From: Planctomycetota bacterium
GTDB lineage: Bacteria; Planctomycetota; UBA8108; JACQVS01
DNA: 64,000 nt
Assembly (NCBI GenBank): GCA_028280485.1
Contig: JANQLS010000181.1
Location: forward strand, 19,543-83,542
Reading direction: 5' to 3'
How positions within the stretch are numbered: position 1 is the first letter of the stretch; each line of letters starts with the position of its first letter. The notes beneath the pieces were generated by a model. That model did no database searches. It was not told the origin of the DNA and saw nothing but the letters and a program-made list of their open reading frames with translations. The position numbers were made by a program, and so were the translations under genes. Below, in pieces: positions 1 through 9,848 of this stretch.

Positions 1-3000
1 GAAACGAAGAAACGCCCGTCTTCACGTTCGAGGACTCGGAAAACTCGGAAGGGTCCTGAACCGGGATCGCCTGGGTCATCGGTAACGATCGAAACGTAGT
101 CACCGTAGCCAGCGCCCCCCTTCATCAACTCGACCACTTGTCGAGCAGGTTCTCCCGCCGGAGCACCTCGCCCTCCGAAGGCGCCACGAGTATCGCCCGT
201 ACTCATTCCGGGTGGTGACGCTCCCCGGTGATACATGTGGTTTCTGTTTCGGGGATAATCACGATGTGTACTTCCTCCCGGATGGATAAACATATCGTTT
301 TCCGTCCAGTGATAACGAATCCACTCGACGGTATCATCGGGATGCACGTTGCTGAAAACACTGCTTCCTCTCAAATCGGGACGCTGGGGCTTATGCCAAG
401 GTGCAGGGGAGCCTCGCATTTCGATCAATCCAGCTCGTGGATAGAGAGTCTCGGCAGAACCGTTGACCAGAACGGATTGGAGCCTCAAGCGACTTCGATG
501 CGACATCGCCGTCAGTGGGCCTTGACCCTGAGGGAACCTTGAGTTCATTTGAAGTCCAACGGTCTGAGCTTGGCAAAGAACCACGATTCGGCCCGTCGGA
601 GGACCATGAACAGCAAAGTTGTATTGGTTCACATTGATGTAACCATTGATGTTAGCTGCTCGGATAAATGCGCCACTTTGAGTCGCCGAATGATTTGCAT
701 CTAAAGATGTTTTCTGGTAACGCAATGATCCTTGATGGGTACTAACTACACCTCGACTTTGGAAAAAATCGGCGGCATTATAAGTTTGTCCTCCCCACTG
801 AAACACCGATGAGAATATTCGGGCGTTTTGAACAAGCAACTGAATGAGTTGTTGTGAATTGGGAATTGCGCCTAAGCGTTGAGCTAAGGTGGCTTGTAAT
901 TGATCAAAGTCAGGGCAAGGAGCCGCCAAAGTCCTTCCTTGGTTATTGGGATTTTGAGGATTTTGTAATTCGAATACCGGGGCTGCGATCGGAACCGATT
1001 GAATTTGATTCTGACCTTGGTTGTTGGGATTCGGATTCCTACCACCTACAGGGGGAAGCGGATTCGGGCCTTGGCCGCCGGGTGTAGCGGGTCCCTGATT
1101 CAATTCGATTTGATAGTGAACGGGTCCACTCACATCATCCGGGAACACCCAGGGCAGGAGGTCTTCTTTTAATCGGAGTCCTCCCTGACCTAAAACAATT
1201 CCATTTCCGACTTGGCAAAGAGTGCTCGTAGGACTTTGTCGAGTTTTTCGAACAACTTCGAGGGAATAACCATGTAACGAAACCGGTGTTCCCGACTTGT
1301 GATTCGTTCTGACGGAGGCTCTTCGGTTACCGGCATCATCCCCCATCGATCCTCGCTTAACGGAGGATTGAAGAGAGGAAGACATCACTTGAGCCGCATT
1401 CAAAGTTCTCGTCCCACCGGGAACATTCGTATTTTGAGCTTGTTGTTGAGCCCGTAATTGAGCTTTTCGATTTTCTTCCGCCACTAACCATTTTTGGAAG
1501 TAGGAAGTCGGTTGTTCTCGAATTCGTCCCCCCGAATACTCTACCAACTCACTTCCAACTCGAGCGACTCCTTCCCGAGGAAGGATTTGCGAGTTTGCAA
1601 TCGGAAGGTTTCTAGAAGAGATCGCGAGGTCTCCGGCTAAATCGGTTTCAAAATTCGAACGCCCCACGGGCAAACCATCGATAAAGAGTTGAAGGCCGCC
1701 GCGATACATTCCGTCCCAAGCCATCTTGATGTGGTACCAAGTGTAGAGTTCGAGAGGCTTCCGGGCTCGGACCTCGATCTTTTGATCTTCTTCAGCGATC
1801 GAAGGATCAGGAAGACTGTTGTCGAACATTCGAGCAACGAACTCTTGTCGGCCTCGATCGTAGAGTAAAGAAATACGATTACGTCGTTCTTCAAAACCGG
1901 CGTCCATGAGGATCAATAAACCATCGTAGGACAAAGCTTGTGGGAAAGTTCTAAAACGAACCCAAGCTTCGATAGCTGAAGGAACGCGGGTGAGATCGAA
2001 GGTAGTGCCAGGAGTAGGAGTTCCGCGACTGGTCCCTCGAGGTTGAGGTCCGCGTTGAAAGTTTTGGTTGCCTCCACCCAATGAAATATTGACCGCCCAG
2101 GGTTCACCACCGGGAAGATCTAAAGTTTCATTACGCCCACCTCTAAAGTTGAAGATGCCACCTCTTCCTCCAACACTACCGACTCCAAATTTTGAGGGCC
2201 AAGTTTCTCCCATCTCCAATCGCAGAGTTCCCACTTCCCCCCCGGCGACGGGGAATTCATCGAGAGTCCCGTTGTTTCCTTGGGTGCCACCTCGGATACC
2301 ACCGCCACCACGATTGAAGGTCACCTGAGTGTGAGTTTTTAAATGCACGGGAGTCGTGCGCACCAAGTGCGATTCCATTCCGGGATAGTTCACGGAGTTG
2401 TAGATGTGATCTTCAGGATAGGCGAGTTGAGAGGGAATGGATCGAGTGGGACTTCGATAGAAGAGTTCCGTCGTAAAATCAGCCTGAGAAAACAGAGTAT
2501 AGCGAAGGGGTCGTGCGGGCGAGACATCCACGATTTCTCTAAAAGCCGTTCGGTAAATTTCTCCACCCGCATCGTCACGGATGATGCCACGACTTTCGAT
2601 GGTGTAGATATCCCCAAAGTCGTAACAGAATCCTAAGGTTGAAACCTTTAAGAGATCATGGTTAGGTTGAACCGCATTCACGATGAGGGCTTGAGCATCT
2701 AAACCATCGATCGTTCCTCCGGCTGCTCCTTCGATCACATCTCTGAGATCTCCAATCCCTTTGTAGGGTCGTCCACCGTAAACCGCAGCAGCTAAGGCTT
2801 TAGCCTCATGAGGAAGAACAACCCCTGGGCTCACATAGCCGCGATTGGCACCCTTCTCTGCTTTTGACCGCGCTGCTTTTACATGCGTAACCCCAGTAAA
2901 AACAGCTTCCAAAACTTTCAGTGAAGCCGTATTCACATTCACCGGATGGCGCTCATAGAAGTCGACGAGGCAATCTCCCTTGGTGTACGACCTGAAAGTG

Positions 3001-4874
3001 GGGAACATCAAGTAGAAGCCTTTCGGACCTCCCCCTAAACTGATGTTGTACTCGGGCTTATCCGGTTGACCACGGTGGCGGAGACGAACTAAAGTTCCCC
3101 CTCCGTGATATCCAGGGCGAGGAACTTGAAGACTTTCCTTTTCTTCTGCTGCCACAGACGATGGGGTAATCGTATTTAAAAGAGTTTGAGCTTCGCTCCA
3201 CTCGGCCGCTCTTCGGGAGGTAACGGTGATATGTTCGCGAATATGTTCAAATTCTTGAGGCGTGATCGTTTCGATTCCGGGGGTTTTATAAACCTCTCCC
3301 AAATTCTTGAGACAAGCGATCAGGTAATCTTTATTGATGCGAGAAGAACGGCGCTTTCGCTTCTTTAAAACATCTTCGAGTTCTTCTGCAGCTTGTCGAG
3401 CTTCTTTAGTTGAAAGATGCTCCACTCGATTGGCAAACTCGATGACAGCTCGAGGGCCTAAGGCTCTTTTGATCTTCAATGATAGTGAAGATAATCGCTT
3501 CTTTCTCAAGATGGAGAAAGCTTGATCTAATTGAAGTTTTAAGTAGCCCGATTCGTAGCTTTCTTCACTTTCAAATAAAGCAGGGTCGAGTCCCACCTTG
3601 GCGAGATCTTTAGCTTTGATTCCATTCGATACTAGAAACTCTCTAGTTAAGCCTTCACCGCGGTAACGACCTAAGAAAAGGGAAGACACTTGCCAGTTCG
3701 CGATTTCGCGAATGGCTTCAATACTTTGGAAACGATGGAGTTTTTCTGAAGTGAAACCATTCATCGCCCCCGCACGCATTCGGTGGTAAGCTACTTTCCA
3801 ACCGCGCAAATCCCAAACCATGGTATGAGTAGGGTAACGTAACGAAGCGGCTCCTTTTCGTGGCACACTAAAAAATGCACCTCTAAAAAGCCCGGTGAGT
3901 TTGTTTCCTCTTCGATCACGATAAGTGACGACTTCACCCCAATTTTCACCTCGCTTCGTGATGACCACCGCCCCATCGATGGTTTTTGGATTTCCATCAC
4001 TTCTGAAGACGCTGGCATCATCGACCACCATTTCGTCATCTTTAAGATCGAAAGGTTGGATCAACATCGTTGAACCGAAGAGACTCGCGATGACGTTTGC
4101 GGGAGCAGAGTTAATATTGACCTTCCCTTGTTCATCGACCACTCGAGAGGTAGCGTAGACCCCCCGTGGATTCTTGAAGATCGCTTTATCTTCAATGACG
4201 ATTCTATTTTTAGAAGTGGAGACGATCTCTTCTTCCAACGATGTCGAATAACTGGGAGCAGAATCCGGAAGAGTTACTTCTGAAGGAATATCGCTTGCTA
4301 ACTCTGAATCTTGGTCGAAGCTTTTTTCAGTGGGTCCTACTCTCGATTGGCTCATGCCAGGGAGTCCGTGATTTTCTCCCGTAAGGCCTACGTTTCTTCG
4401 ATTTCGGCGGTCACCTGTTCTCCGGGGTGCTTTTTCGCCGAGGTCTTCTCGAATCACCGTTCCTCGACGTCGACGTCGATCTTTGGTAGTCGACCTTCGC
4501 TTAGTGTTAGAGCGAATCTTGATGGAAGCTTTCGTTTGCTTCGATTCTTCGTCCAAGACCCCTTTGTTCTCGTACTCCTCTAAAATATCTCCCTCTGGAG
4601 CACTACGAGCGACGATTTCATTTTCGACGGCACGGTGAGTTTCGTGGAGTCGAGCTAAAGCATGATTCCTCGCACCCTCAGCGGCGCGGCGGGCTTTAAC
4701 TCCCCCTTCAAATTGGATACTCGATTTTTCCTGGAGAGCCATCGAGATCACAAAGGGTGTCCCGATGATGGCAAGAGCCAACAAGACGAGGAGCACCATC
4801 ACGATGGCGACCCCTTGACGTCTGTCACGTATAGAGTGATTCAGATAAAATTCGATTCGGCTTAACGCTCGCAT
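1..4874 (-). CDS. Giant GspK-like minor pseudopilin with LamG domain (3' end off the window)
   Basis: I read this frame by hand from the ATG at 4872-4874 to the left edge: no stop in at least 1624 codons, so the gene is incomplete at its 3' end. The N-terminus has a prepilin-peptidase-like site (RRQG before VAIVMVLLVL) and one hydrophobic helix at residues about 19-42. It lacks Glu at +5, as GspK pseudopilins do. Two helix-hairpin-like segments typical of GspK follow: KVNINSAPANVIASL near residue 249 and VNVNTASLKVLEAVF near 643. A LamG/concanavalin-like domain sits at about 945-1080, followed by a Pro/Asn/Gln-rich region. GspK normally has about 320 residues, so this is some five times longer. 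Residues 110-165 are very Arg-rich. It ends the pseudopilin operon and presumably sits at the pilus tip with the other minor pseudopilins. Family assignment is confident; ligand and role of the extension are unknown. Confidence 0.85.
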   Translation of the reverse strand, partial: MRALSRIEFYLNHSIRDRRQGVAIVMVLLVLLALAIIGTPFVISMALQEKSSIQFEGGVKARRAAEGARNHALARLHETHRAVENEIVARSAPEGDILEEYENKGVLDEESKQTKASIKIRSNTKRRSTTKDRRRRRGTVIREDLGEKAPRRTGDRRNRRNVGLTGENHGLPGMSQSRVGPTEKSFDQDSELASDIPSEVTLPDSAPSYSTSLEEEIVSTSKNRIVIEDKAIFKNPRGVYATSRVVDEQGKVNINSAPANVIASLFGSTMLIQPFDLKDDEMVVDDASVFRSDGNPKTIDGAVVITKRGENWGEVVTYRDRRGNKLTGLFRGAFFSVPRKGAASLRYPTHTMVWDLRGWKVAYHRMRAGAMNGFTSEKLHRFQSIEAIREIANWQVSSLFLGRYRGEGLTREFLVSNGIKAKDLAKVGLDPALFESEESYESGYLKLQLDQAFSILRKKRLSSLSLKIKRALGPRAVIEFANRVEHLSTKEARQAAEELEDVLKKRKRRSSRINKDYLIACLKNLGEVYKTPGIETITPQEFEHIREHITVTSRRAAEWSEAQTLLNTITPSSVAAEEKESLQVPRPGYHGGGTLVRLRHRGQPDKPEYNISLGGGPKGFYLMFPTFRSYTKGDCLVDFYERHPVNVNTASLKVLEAVFTGVTHVKAARSKAEKGANRGYVSPGVVLPHEAKALAAAVYGGRPYKGIGDLRDVIEGAAGGTIDGLDAQALIVNAVQPNHDLLKVSTLGFCYDFGDIYTIESRGIIRDDAGGEIYRTAFREIVDVSPARPLRYTLFSQADFTTELFYRSPTRSIPSQLAYPEDHIYNSVNYPGMESHLVRTTPVHLKTHTQVTFNRGGGGIRGGTQGNNGTLDEFPVAGGEVGTLRLEMGETWPSKFGVGSVGGRGGIFNFRGGRNETLDLPGGEPWAVNISLGGGNQNFQRGPQPRGTSRGTPTPGTTFDLTRVPSAIEAWVRFRTFPQALSYDGLLILMDAGFEERRNRISLLYDRGRQEFVARMFDNSLPDPSIAEEDQKIEVRARKPLELYTWYHIKMAWDGMYRGGLQLFIDGLPVGRSNFETDLAGDLAISSRNLPIANSQILPREGVARVGSELVEYSGGRIREQPTSYFQKWLVAEENRKAQLRAQQQAQNTNVPGGTRTLNAAQVMSSSLQSSVKRGSMGDDAGNRRASVRTNHKSGTPVSLHGYSLEVVRKTRQSPTSTLCQVGNGIVLGQGGLRLKEDLLPWVFPDDVSGPVHYQIELNQGPATPGGQGPNPLPPVGGRNPNPNNQGQNQIQSVPIAAPVFELQNPQNPNNQGRTLAAPCPDFDQLQATLAQRLGAIPNSQQLIQLLVQNARIFSSVFQWGGQTYNAADFFQSRGVVSTHQGSLRYQKTSLDANHSATQSGAFIRAANINGYINVNQYNFAVHGPPTGRIVVLCQAQTVGLQMNSRFPQGQGPLTAMSHRSRLRLQSVLVNGSAETLYPRAGLIEMRGSPAPWHKPQRPDLRGSSVFSNVHPDDTVEWIRYHWTENDMFIHPGGSTHRDYPRNRNHMYHRGASPPGMSTGDTRGAFGGRGAPAGEPARQVVELMKGGAGYGDYVSIVTDDPGDPGSGPFRVFRVLEREDGRFFV

Positions 4875-4920
4875 TGTTCCTCCCGAAGCTGGCCCCCGCG
4901 ATTAAATTTGAACCATCGAT

Positions 4921-6243
4921 TCATCGGAAAACCCCCAATCGATCGATCGTAATCACCTCTTTGCGCCGATTTAGATACTGATTCTCGATCTTTGCCTCTT
5001 CAACTTTTTCAGTGAGCCCCTCTAAATCCATCCCATTGTCGTGAGACCATTCTTGGAAAGTCTTTGAATAATCTCGAACGACTTTTGTCGATGGCGTCTT
5101 AGATTTTCTTCGATCATCTGCTATGGTCTCAATGAGCACCAGTCGGATAGGCTTGTCGTGATAATTGGGGTCTAAGTGACCTCGCTTATCGAAGTAGACG
5201 ATCTTTCTCCAACCCAATATTTTTTGAGTTTCGGGAATCACAAAACTCACGGGCTCGACCAATCCTCTCAATTTAACTTCGTCGACTTTCCCTCGAAAGG
5301 AACTCTTCGCACTACCGATCGTGACGGGACTGTTGTTAACTTGAATTTGATCCGGTAAGGAAGGTAAGTTCTCAGGCTTTGAAAATTCGTACCCGACGAT
5401 GCTGAGGGGACGATCAATTCCATCGACAGCTAAAACGATGGAGTAGCCATCAAAGGTCATCGAAATCCGTTGCCATCGTCCAGGACGAACGGCTTCAGGA
5501 GGAGTGCGAACTCGATAAAAATCCAATCCTCCATGTTTTCCGATACCGGCTTCCAATCTTCCATCGGGAGTGACTCCCACGTAGTAGGCTGATCCTTTTT
5601 GAAGGATGATTCCCACTCCTTCGGCTCGCTTTTTAACTCCGGTACGACGGCTCGTTGATTTTTTTTTCTTAGTCGTCGAAGGCTTAGAGCGGCGGAGAGA
5701 CTTCGATGACACGGTGGTTCCAGACTCTGTGGGGTCCGTCAGCTTTCCTTCCATACGAATCCAGGCCTGAACTTGAATGCCAAGTCTCAAATCAAAGCTC
5801 GCCAAGTTTCCGCAGTCGATATGCCCACCACTGATATTTGCTCCCAGGCCGATATGCCCTTTAGTGATGCTAGCTCCATTGAGATTCGAGTAGTTCATCG
5901 GAGCCCCTAAGGTCGAGCCATCGTTGTTCTCTTCAAAACTCCATTCACCGAGAGTTTTAAAAGCTGACGCTTCAACGGTTCGATAAACCGGATCGACAAT
6001 CACCCGAACGGGAGATGCGCTGGAGATTGCCGTGTTTTTTGCGGCTTGAAAAATACCCTCAATCTTTAGACGACTTCCCGACAGATCTAAATTCCCTTTG
6101 ACGACCTGGTAGACTCCGGCGGATATGCCACCGAGCATCGAGATGATCAGTAGCACCGTAAGGAGTTCCATCAAGGTGTAACCCCTCACCGAGCTTCTCG
6201 GCTGAATATGAGTTGGGAAGATCCTAGAGGAATGGGTATTCAT
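4921..6243 (-). CDS. Pseudopilin (GspH/FimT-like N-terminus) carrying a LamG domain
   Basis: The start at 6243 (ATG) lies four bases after the stop of the upstream pseudopilin; an in-frame start at 6360 would put 39 extra residues inside that gene and is rejected. The 440-aa product begins with a class III prepilin signal, SSVRG followed by YTLMELLTVLLII, with Glu at +5 and a helix to about residue 47. The usual short pseudopilin body is replaced by a LamG-type domain: SFEENNDGS near residue 118, then AWIRMEG, then RWQRISMTFDGYSIVLAVDG and FRGKVDEVKLRG. A Lys/Arg/Ser-rich insert (KPSTTKKKKSTSRRTG) interrupts it at about residues 185-205. A C-terminal segment of about 90 residues follows. It is likely a pilus-like fibre subunit exposing a carbohydrate- or protein-binding domain; the ligand is unknown. 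Confidence 0.85.
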   Translation of the reverse strand: MNTHSSRIFPTHIQPRSSVRGYTLMELLTVLLIISMLGGISAGVYQVVKGNLDLSGSRLKIEGIFQAAKNTAISSASPVRVIVDPVYRTVEASAFKTLGEWSFEENNDGSTLGAPMNYSNLNGASITKGHIGLGANISGGHIDCGNLASFDLRLGIQVQAWIRMEGKLTDPTESGTTVSSKSLRRSKPSTTKKKKSTSRRTGVKKRAEGVGIILQKGSAYYVGVTPDGRLEAGIGKHGGLDFYRVRTPPEAVRPGRWQRISMTFDGYSIVLAVDGIDRPLSIVGYEFSKPENLPSLPDQIQVNNSPVTIGSAKSSFRGKVDEVKLRGLVEPVSFVIPETQKILGWRKIVYFDKRGHLDPNYHDKPIRLVLIETIADDRRKSKTPSTKVVRDYSKTFQEWSHDNGMDLEGLTEKVEEAKIENQYLNRRKEVITIDRLGVFR

Positions 6244-6247
6244 AAAT

Positions 6248-6922
6248 TTATTCGCGCCAGGAAACGATGTCGTCGCCCTCTCCGTTCTCATTGATTCGAT
6301 TCGGACCGAAAGACCAAATCTGCATCGTGGTCGCGTTGACATAAGTGCCGGTCTTTTCACTTTTGACGGGCTTCACGGTAACGGCTTGACCCTCTGAATC
6401 CATGTACTGAATGGCTTGCTTGGCTTTGTAATTCCGATGCTCAATATAAACAAAAGGATTCCCCCACATGTCGGTGTACTCTAAGAGTTCATTATTTCCT
6501 TGAGTCCAATTCAATACCGACCTGACTTTCATGTGGGACTTCTTAGCTAAGTTATCTTTGTCTGTATTGGATAAACGATCATCGGGAAGGTCCACCAAGA
6601 AGGGACCATTTTTCTTTTGCGTAGTTCCGTAGGCGATCAGAGCTTCAATCCCTTCGTTATATCCATTACCGGAAATACCCAGCGGAGCATTCTTTAGTGA
6701 AGACGGAGGGTAGTAGCCGAAGTTGTTTTTAAAGTTCTCACAGGCTAATACCAAATTTTGAATTTCGTTTTTGGTCGCCTTCACGTTGGCGAGTCCCCGA
6801 GCAAATTGAACACTCACCGTAACCAAGCCCGCTAAAATTGAAATGATGGCGCAAACGACCAAGACTTCAACCAGCGTAAAACCACGGCTACGACGACTCA
6901 ACGATTCGGTTTTGAATCTCAT
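6248..6922 (-). CDS. GspG-like pseudopilin
   Basis: The 224-aa product has a textbook class III signal, RRSRG followed by FTLVEVLVVCAIISILAGL, with Glu at +5, and then the GspG-type start of the soluble domain (NEIQNLVLACENFKNNFGYYPPS). The C-terminal half has the WGNPFVY motif seen in GspG, and IWSFGPNRINENGEGDDIVSW, which matches the end of GspG proteins with acidic calcium-binding residues. It would be the major fibre subunit of the secretion pseudopilus in this operon. The ATG at 6922 is preferred to a GTG one codon upstream; AAGGT lies upstream of it. The stop of the TPR gene is only a few bases upstream, so the two are translated from one message. Confidence 0.9.
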   Translation of the reverse strand: MRFKTESLSRRSRGFTLVEVLVVCAIISILAGLVTVSVQFARGLANVKATKNEIQNLVLACENFKNNFGYYPPSSLKNAPLGISGNGYNEGIEALIAYGTTQKKNGPFLVDLPDDRLSNTDKDNLAKKSHMKVRSVLNWTQGNNELLEYTDMWGNPFVYIEHRNYKAKQAIQYMDSEGQAVTVKPVKSEKTGTYVNATTMQIWSFGPNRINENGEGDDIVSWRE

Positions 6923-6927
6923 CACTC

Positions 6928-9393
6928 TTATTTACCTTGATATTGAGCTCTCACTCGATAAAGCCGAAAATCATCGGCTGTAAATTCAACTTCTCCATCG
7001 ATCGCTTCCGCCTGGGCGAAAACACTAAAATACATAGGACGAGTACTTCGAGACGTTAAGCCTGAAACATAAACGTTTCGCGCGATCTCTTTGTCATCGA
7101 AATAGAGATGGAAGCCTCGCTCACCTTTTTTCGAATTGGCTTTAGCGATGGTAATCGTGTGGAACTCCCCATCTGTGGGCCAGTTGGTATCCGCACGGAA
7201 AATCGTGGTTCGCTTAGCCGTGTAAGATCCTTGAAGTGCTTTGGGATCGGTTTTCTTACCCATGACCCATTCGCCTCGAGAAGCCTTCGTGGCGAAAGTG
7301 ATCAAACCATTATGATCTCGCACCAGCGCCATTCCGACAGAGACATCTTTAGGATCGGTCATGATTCGAAGCCCGATGCGAGCTTTCGAGTCATTAGGAA
7401 TCTTCAGGCGAACGCTCACTCGCTCAAAGTTCTTCTTAAGTTCTTCACGGTAAATTTGAGTAGCTGCTTTGAGTTCGGTTTTTTGTGCCCCCCTAAACTC
7501 TACTTTTTCCCCCGCGAGTGAAATGAGCACTCCAAAGTTATCGACTTTGAACCAACCGCGAAGAATTTCAGAAGTATCTTCACGATCAAAGCCATCCTCC
7601 CAAATTTCTAAACGCTTCACATCGAGAACTTTGTTGAGCCCTTGCTGAGCGTAGACTCTCCATTGCTCTTGTTGCTTCTCCGTTTCAGTCGGATTCTTAA
7701 TCGGCTTTGAAGGCAACGTTTTCAGTGCTTTTTGAAAGGCCTGCTCTGCTTGAACCAATTCTCCCCGTGAGTAGTGGTAGAAGCCCAGACTGCAGAGCAC
7801 ATCTGGACGAGTCCCATCAATCTTTTCAGCTTCGGTCAATTGTTTGTAAGCAGCATCGAGTCGTCCGTCACTCATCAAGACTGAAGCATATTTAGCTCGA
7901 AGCTTGGCGTCCTTACCTTGAAAACGAACTGCGTGATCGAGAAGGCTGAGGGCTCGATCGAGCTTCCCATCTTTGAGTTCGACATCCGCTAAGAGCCTTG
8001 CCGACGCCACAAAGATCGCGGGGTCGTCGCCACTGGTCTCGATCAACTTTTCTAAAGTCGTTCGAGCGGTGGTCGTATCTCCATTGATAAAACTTGAACG
8101 AGCATAGAGAAGCCCGGAATAAATTTTTAAACCGGAAGAACGGTTCCAAGGAGCCGATTCCCAGGCCGTTTTGTATTCATTGACCGCCTTGGCCGGATCT
8201 GACAAATAATCTCGCAGCAATCCCCTTACAAGGTAGAGCTCACATCGTTGAGGAGAAGGTTGAGTACTAGTACTTAACTTCGTCGCACTTTGAAGGTTTT
8301 TTACCGCTTGAGTAAACTCACCTCGCTCGAGATTGACCAAGGCCAATGCGTTGAGAAGGGAAATATCTTCTCCCGCTGAAGAGAGCTTTCTCGACAGTCG
8401 CCCCGCTGCCGTTTGGACTTTTCCTTCAAGAAGATCTAATCCCGCAAGCTGAATGTCGATACCCGAAAAATCTGGCTGCAGTTCTTGCGCCTTTTTAAGG
8501 TGATCGCGTGCTTTCTCGGTATCTCCCTTAGAGAGAAGTAACAATCTGGCCGTCAAAAAATGACTCTCGAAAGGATTCGCATTCGAATTGGACAGGGCGA
8601 AGAGAGCTAATGCTTTGTCGACTTCCCCTTCAAGAATGTGAATCTCTGCGAGGTAACGACGACTTCGGCTATCGAAACTTTGATTGGCGGGTCCTTCATC
8701 GGCCAAGACATCGTTAAACATCTGCCGAGCTTTTTGTTCATCGCCAAGCTCAAGGTATTTCTCACCGAGCTGGAAGGAAAGTTCTTTCGACTTGTAACCT
8801 CCCTTTTTAGCGAGGAGGAAAATTTCCATCTCCTCATCGTTAGAGAGGTTGGTGGTCTGTTTTCTTTGAGCAACTTCATCGAAAAGATGAGGATAAACTT
8901 CGATCAAACTCGGCTGAAGTCGAGCCGCTTTCAAAAGCAACTTATAAGCTTCAGCGGGTTTGGGTGGATCACCCGAATTTTCAAGCAGAGGAGTTCGCGC
9001 CCACACGGCTAAATCAAAAACGGCTTTAGCTTGCTCTTCAAAAGGGCTATTAGCTTTGGGGAGTTTTTTAGTTTTGGTAATGAAGACGGTATCGGCGTCT
9101 TGCTTCGGAACAATTTCCTTCACATCCGTACGCTTTAATCTGAATTCCCCCACAGACTTTCCATCATCATTGATCCGGTCGATGACAACAGTCGACTCAG
9201 ACTGAGCTTGAACGATACAACGCATCGATTCTTCTCTTCCTGAGGCATTATTAAAGATGATGAGGTCGTAAGGACGCACCTGCTCATCGGGCGGAGCATC
9301 TTCTTGAGATGAGACCCGATTCTGAGGAACGAAAAAGAAACAGACGAGACCTAAGGTATAGATCAAAGATTGACTGAAGGCATTCTTCATCAT
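6928..9393 (-). CDS. Secreted/periplasmic TPR protein with C-terminal concanavalin-like domain
   Basis: The 821-aa product starts with a signal peptide or anchor (residues 1-30, hydrophobic LIYTLGLVCFFFVP). A small beta-rich segment follows at about 40-95 (DLIIFNNASGREES), then many tetratricopeptide-type helical pairs at about 130-570, recognisable by A-x-x-x-Y/L-x-x-A patterns such as VLCSLGFYHYSRGELVQAE. The last 215 residues (WEDGFDRED to FTADDFRLYRVR) resemble a jelly-roll fold of the LamG/DUF1080 kind. The start overlaps the stop of the previous gene by ATGA, so translation is coupled. In T4P/T2SS systems TPR proteins act as pilotins or assembly scaffolds; here that is only inferred from the position between PilP-like and pseudopilin genes. 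Confidence 0.8.
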   Translation of the reverse strand: MMKNAFSQSLIYTLGLVCFFFVPQNRVSSQEDAPPDEQVRPYDLIIFNNASGREESMRCIVQAQSESTVVIDRINDDGKSVGEFRLKRTDVKEIVPKQDADTVFITKTKKLPKANSPFEEQAKAVFDLAVWARTPLLENSGDPPKPAEAYKLLLKAARLQPSLIEVYPHLFDEVAQRKQTTNLSNDEEMEIFLLAKKGGYKSKELSFQLGEKYLELGDEQKARQMFNDVLADEGPANQSFDSRSRRYLAEIHILEGEVDKALALFALSNSNANPFESHFLTARLLLLSKGDTEKARDHLKKAQELQPDFSGIDIQLAGLDLLEGKVQTAAGRLSRKLSSAGEDISLLNALALVNLERGEFTQAVKNLQSATKLSTSTQPSPQRCELYLVRGLLRDYLSDPAKAVNEYKTAWESAPWNRSSGLKIYSGLLYARSSFINGDTTTARTTLEKLIETSGDDPAIFVASARLLADVELKDGKLDRALSLLDHAVRFQGKDAKLRAKYASVLMSDGRLDAAYKQLTEAEKIDGTRPDVLCSLGFYHYSRGELVQAEQAFQKALKTLPSKPIKNPTETEKQQEQWRVYAQQGLNKVLDVKRLEIWEDGFDREDTSEILRGWFKVDNFGVLISLAGEKVEFRGAQKTELKAATQIYREELKKNFERVSVRLKIPNDSKARIGLRIMTDPKDVSVGMALVRDHNGLITFATKASRGEWVMGKKTDPKALQGSYTAKRTTIFRADTNWPTDGEFHTITIAKANSKKGERGFHLYFDDKEIARNVYVSGLTSRSTRPMYFSVFAQAEAIDGEVEFTADDFRLYRVRAQYQGK

Positions 9394-9848
9394 TTCGAAC
9401 CTCCCTTCACTCCATCGGTGGTCCCCCGCAAGGGGCTTCCACTCCCAGCACTCGAACTCGATTTTTTACTCGAAGTGTTCAAGCGCACTTTAGGTGTTGG
9501 GACATTTTCTTTATAAGTGATCTCTTGCCCCTTTTGGCGTTCGTTGAGAAATCCGAACAGGATTTGAGGACGAGCTTCATTCATGATCGGCGGAGGCAAC
9601 ATCGGAGTGGGAGGAAGGTCCGCCCAATCTGAAGCAAAGTGAAAGGGGTTTCTGCTACCAGAACCATCCTCCTCGATGAGCCGAGGATCGATTTGTAAAA
9701 GCTCAGGAGAGGCTTGGTTCAACTTATCAGGAATCTTGCGGTAAGATACGCCAGTTCCAATTTGTGAATTCACCATCGAATACACACCATGAACAAGCAA
9801 AATGATCAAGCTAGCTCCAAAGACGACTTTTTCTCGATTTAATCTCAT
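9390..9848 (-). CDS. Short PilP/GspC-like inner-membrane protein
   Basis: The 152-aa product has one N-terminal transmembrane segment (VVFGASLIILLVHGVYSMV, residues 9-27) and a periplasmic part with SRNPF near residue 66; an R-[DN]-P-F motif starts the conserved domain of PilP and GspC proteins. It then carries PQILFGFL and a low-complexity Ser/Gly/Lys tail. It follows the PilO-like gene with a 4-bp ATGA overlap and overlaps the TPR gene in the same way, matching the pilMNOP order. It is shorter than PilP (about 170-180 aa), lacks a lipobox and the match is weak, so the call rests mainly on position, topology and the RNPF motif. Confidence 0.6.
   Translation of the reverse strand: MRLNREKVVFGASLIILLVHGVYSMVNSQIGTGVSYRKIPDKLNQASPELLQIDPRLIEEDGSGSRNPFHFASDWADLPPTPMLPPPIMNEARPQILFGFLNERQKGQEITYKENVPTPKVRLNTSSKKSSSSAGSGSPLRGTTDGVKGGSK

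Noticed and set aside
228..542. Plus-strand open frames within 228-4865
   Set aside because: They run antisense to the giant GspK-like gene, which has consistent motifs throughout; they show no domain or start signal of their own.
6243..6360. Longer start for the LamG pseudopilin
   Set aside because: It would place 39 residues inside the GspG-like gene, and the prepilin leader needs only a short start before the G/Y site.
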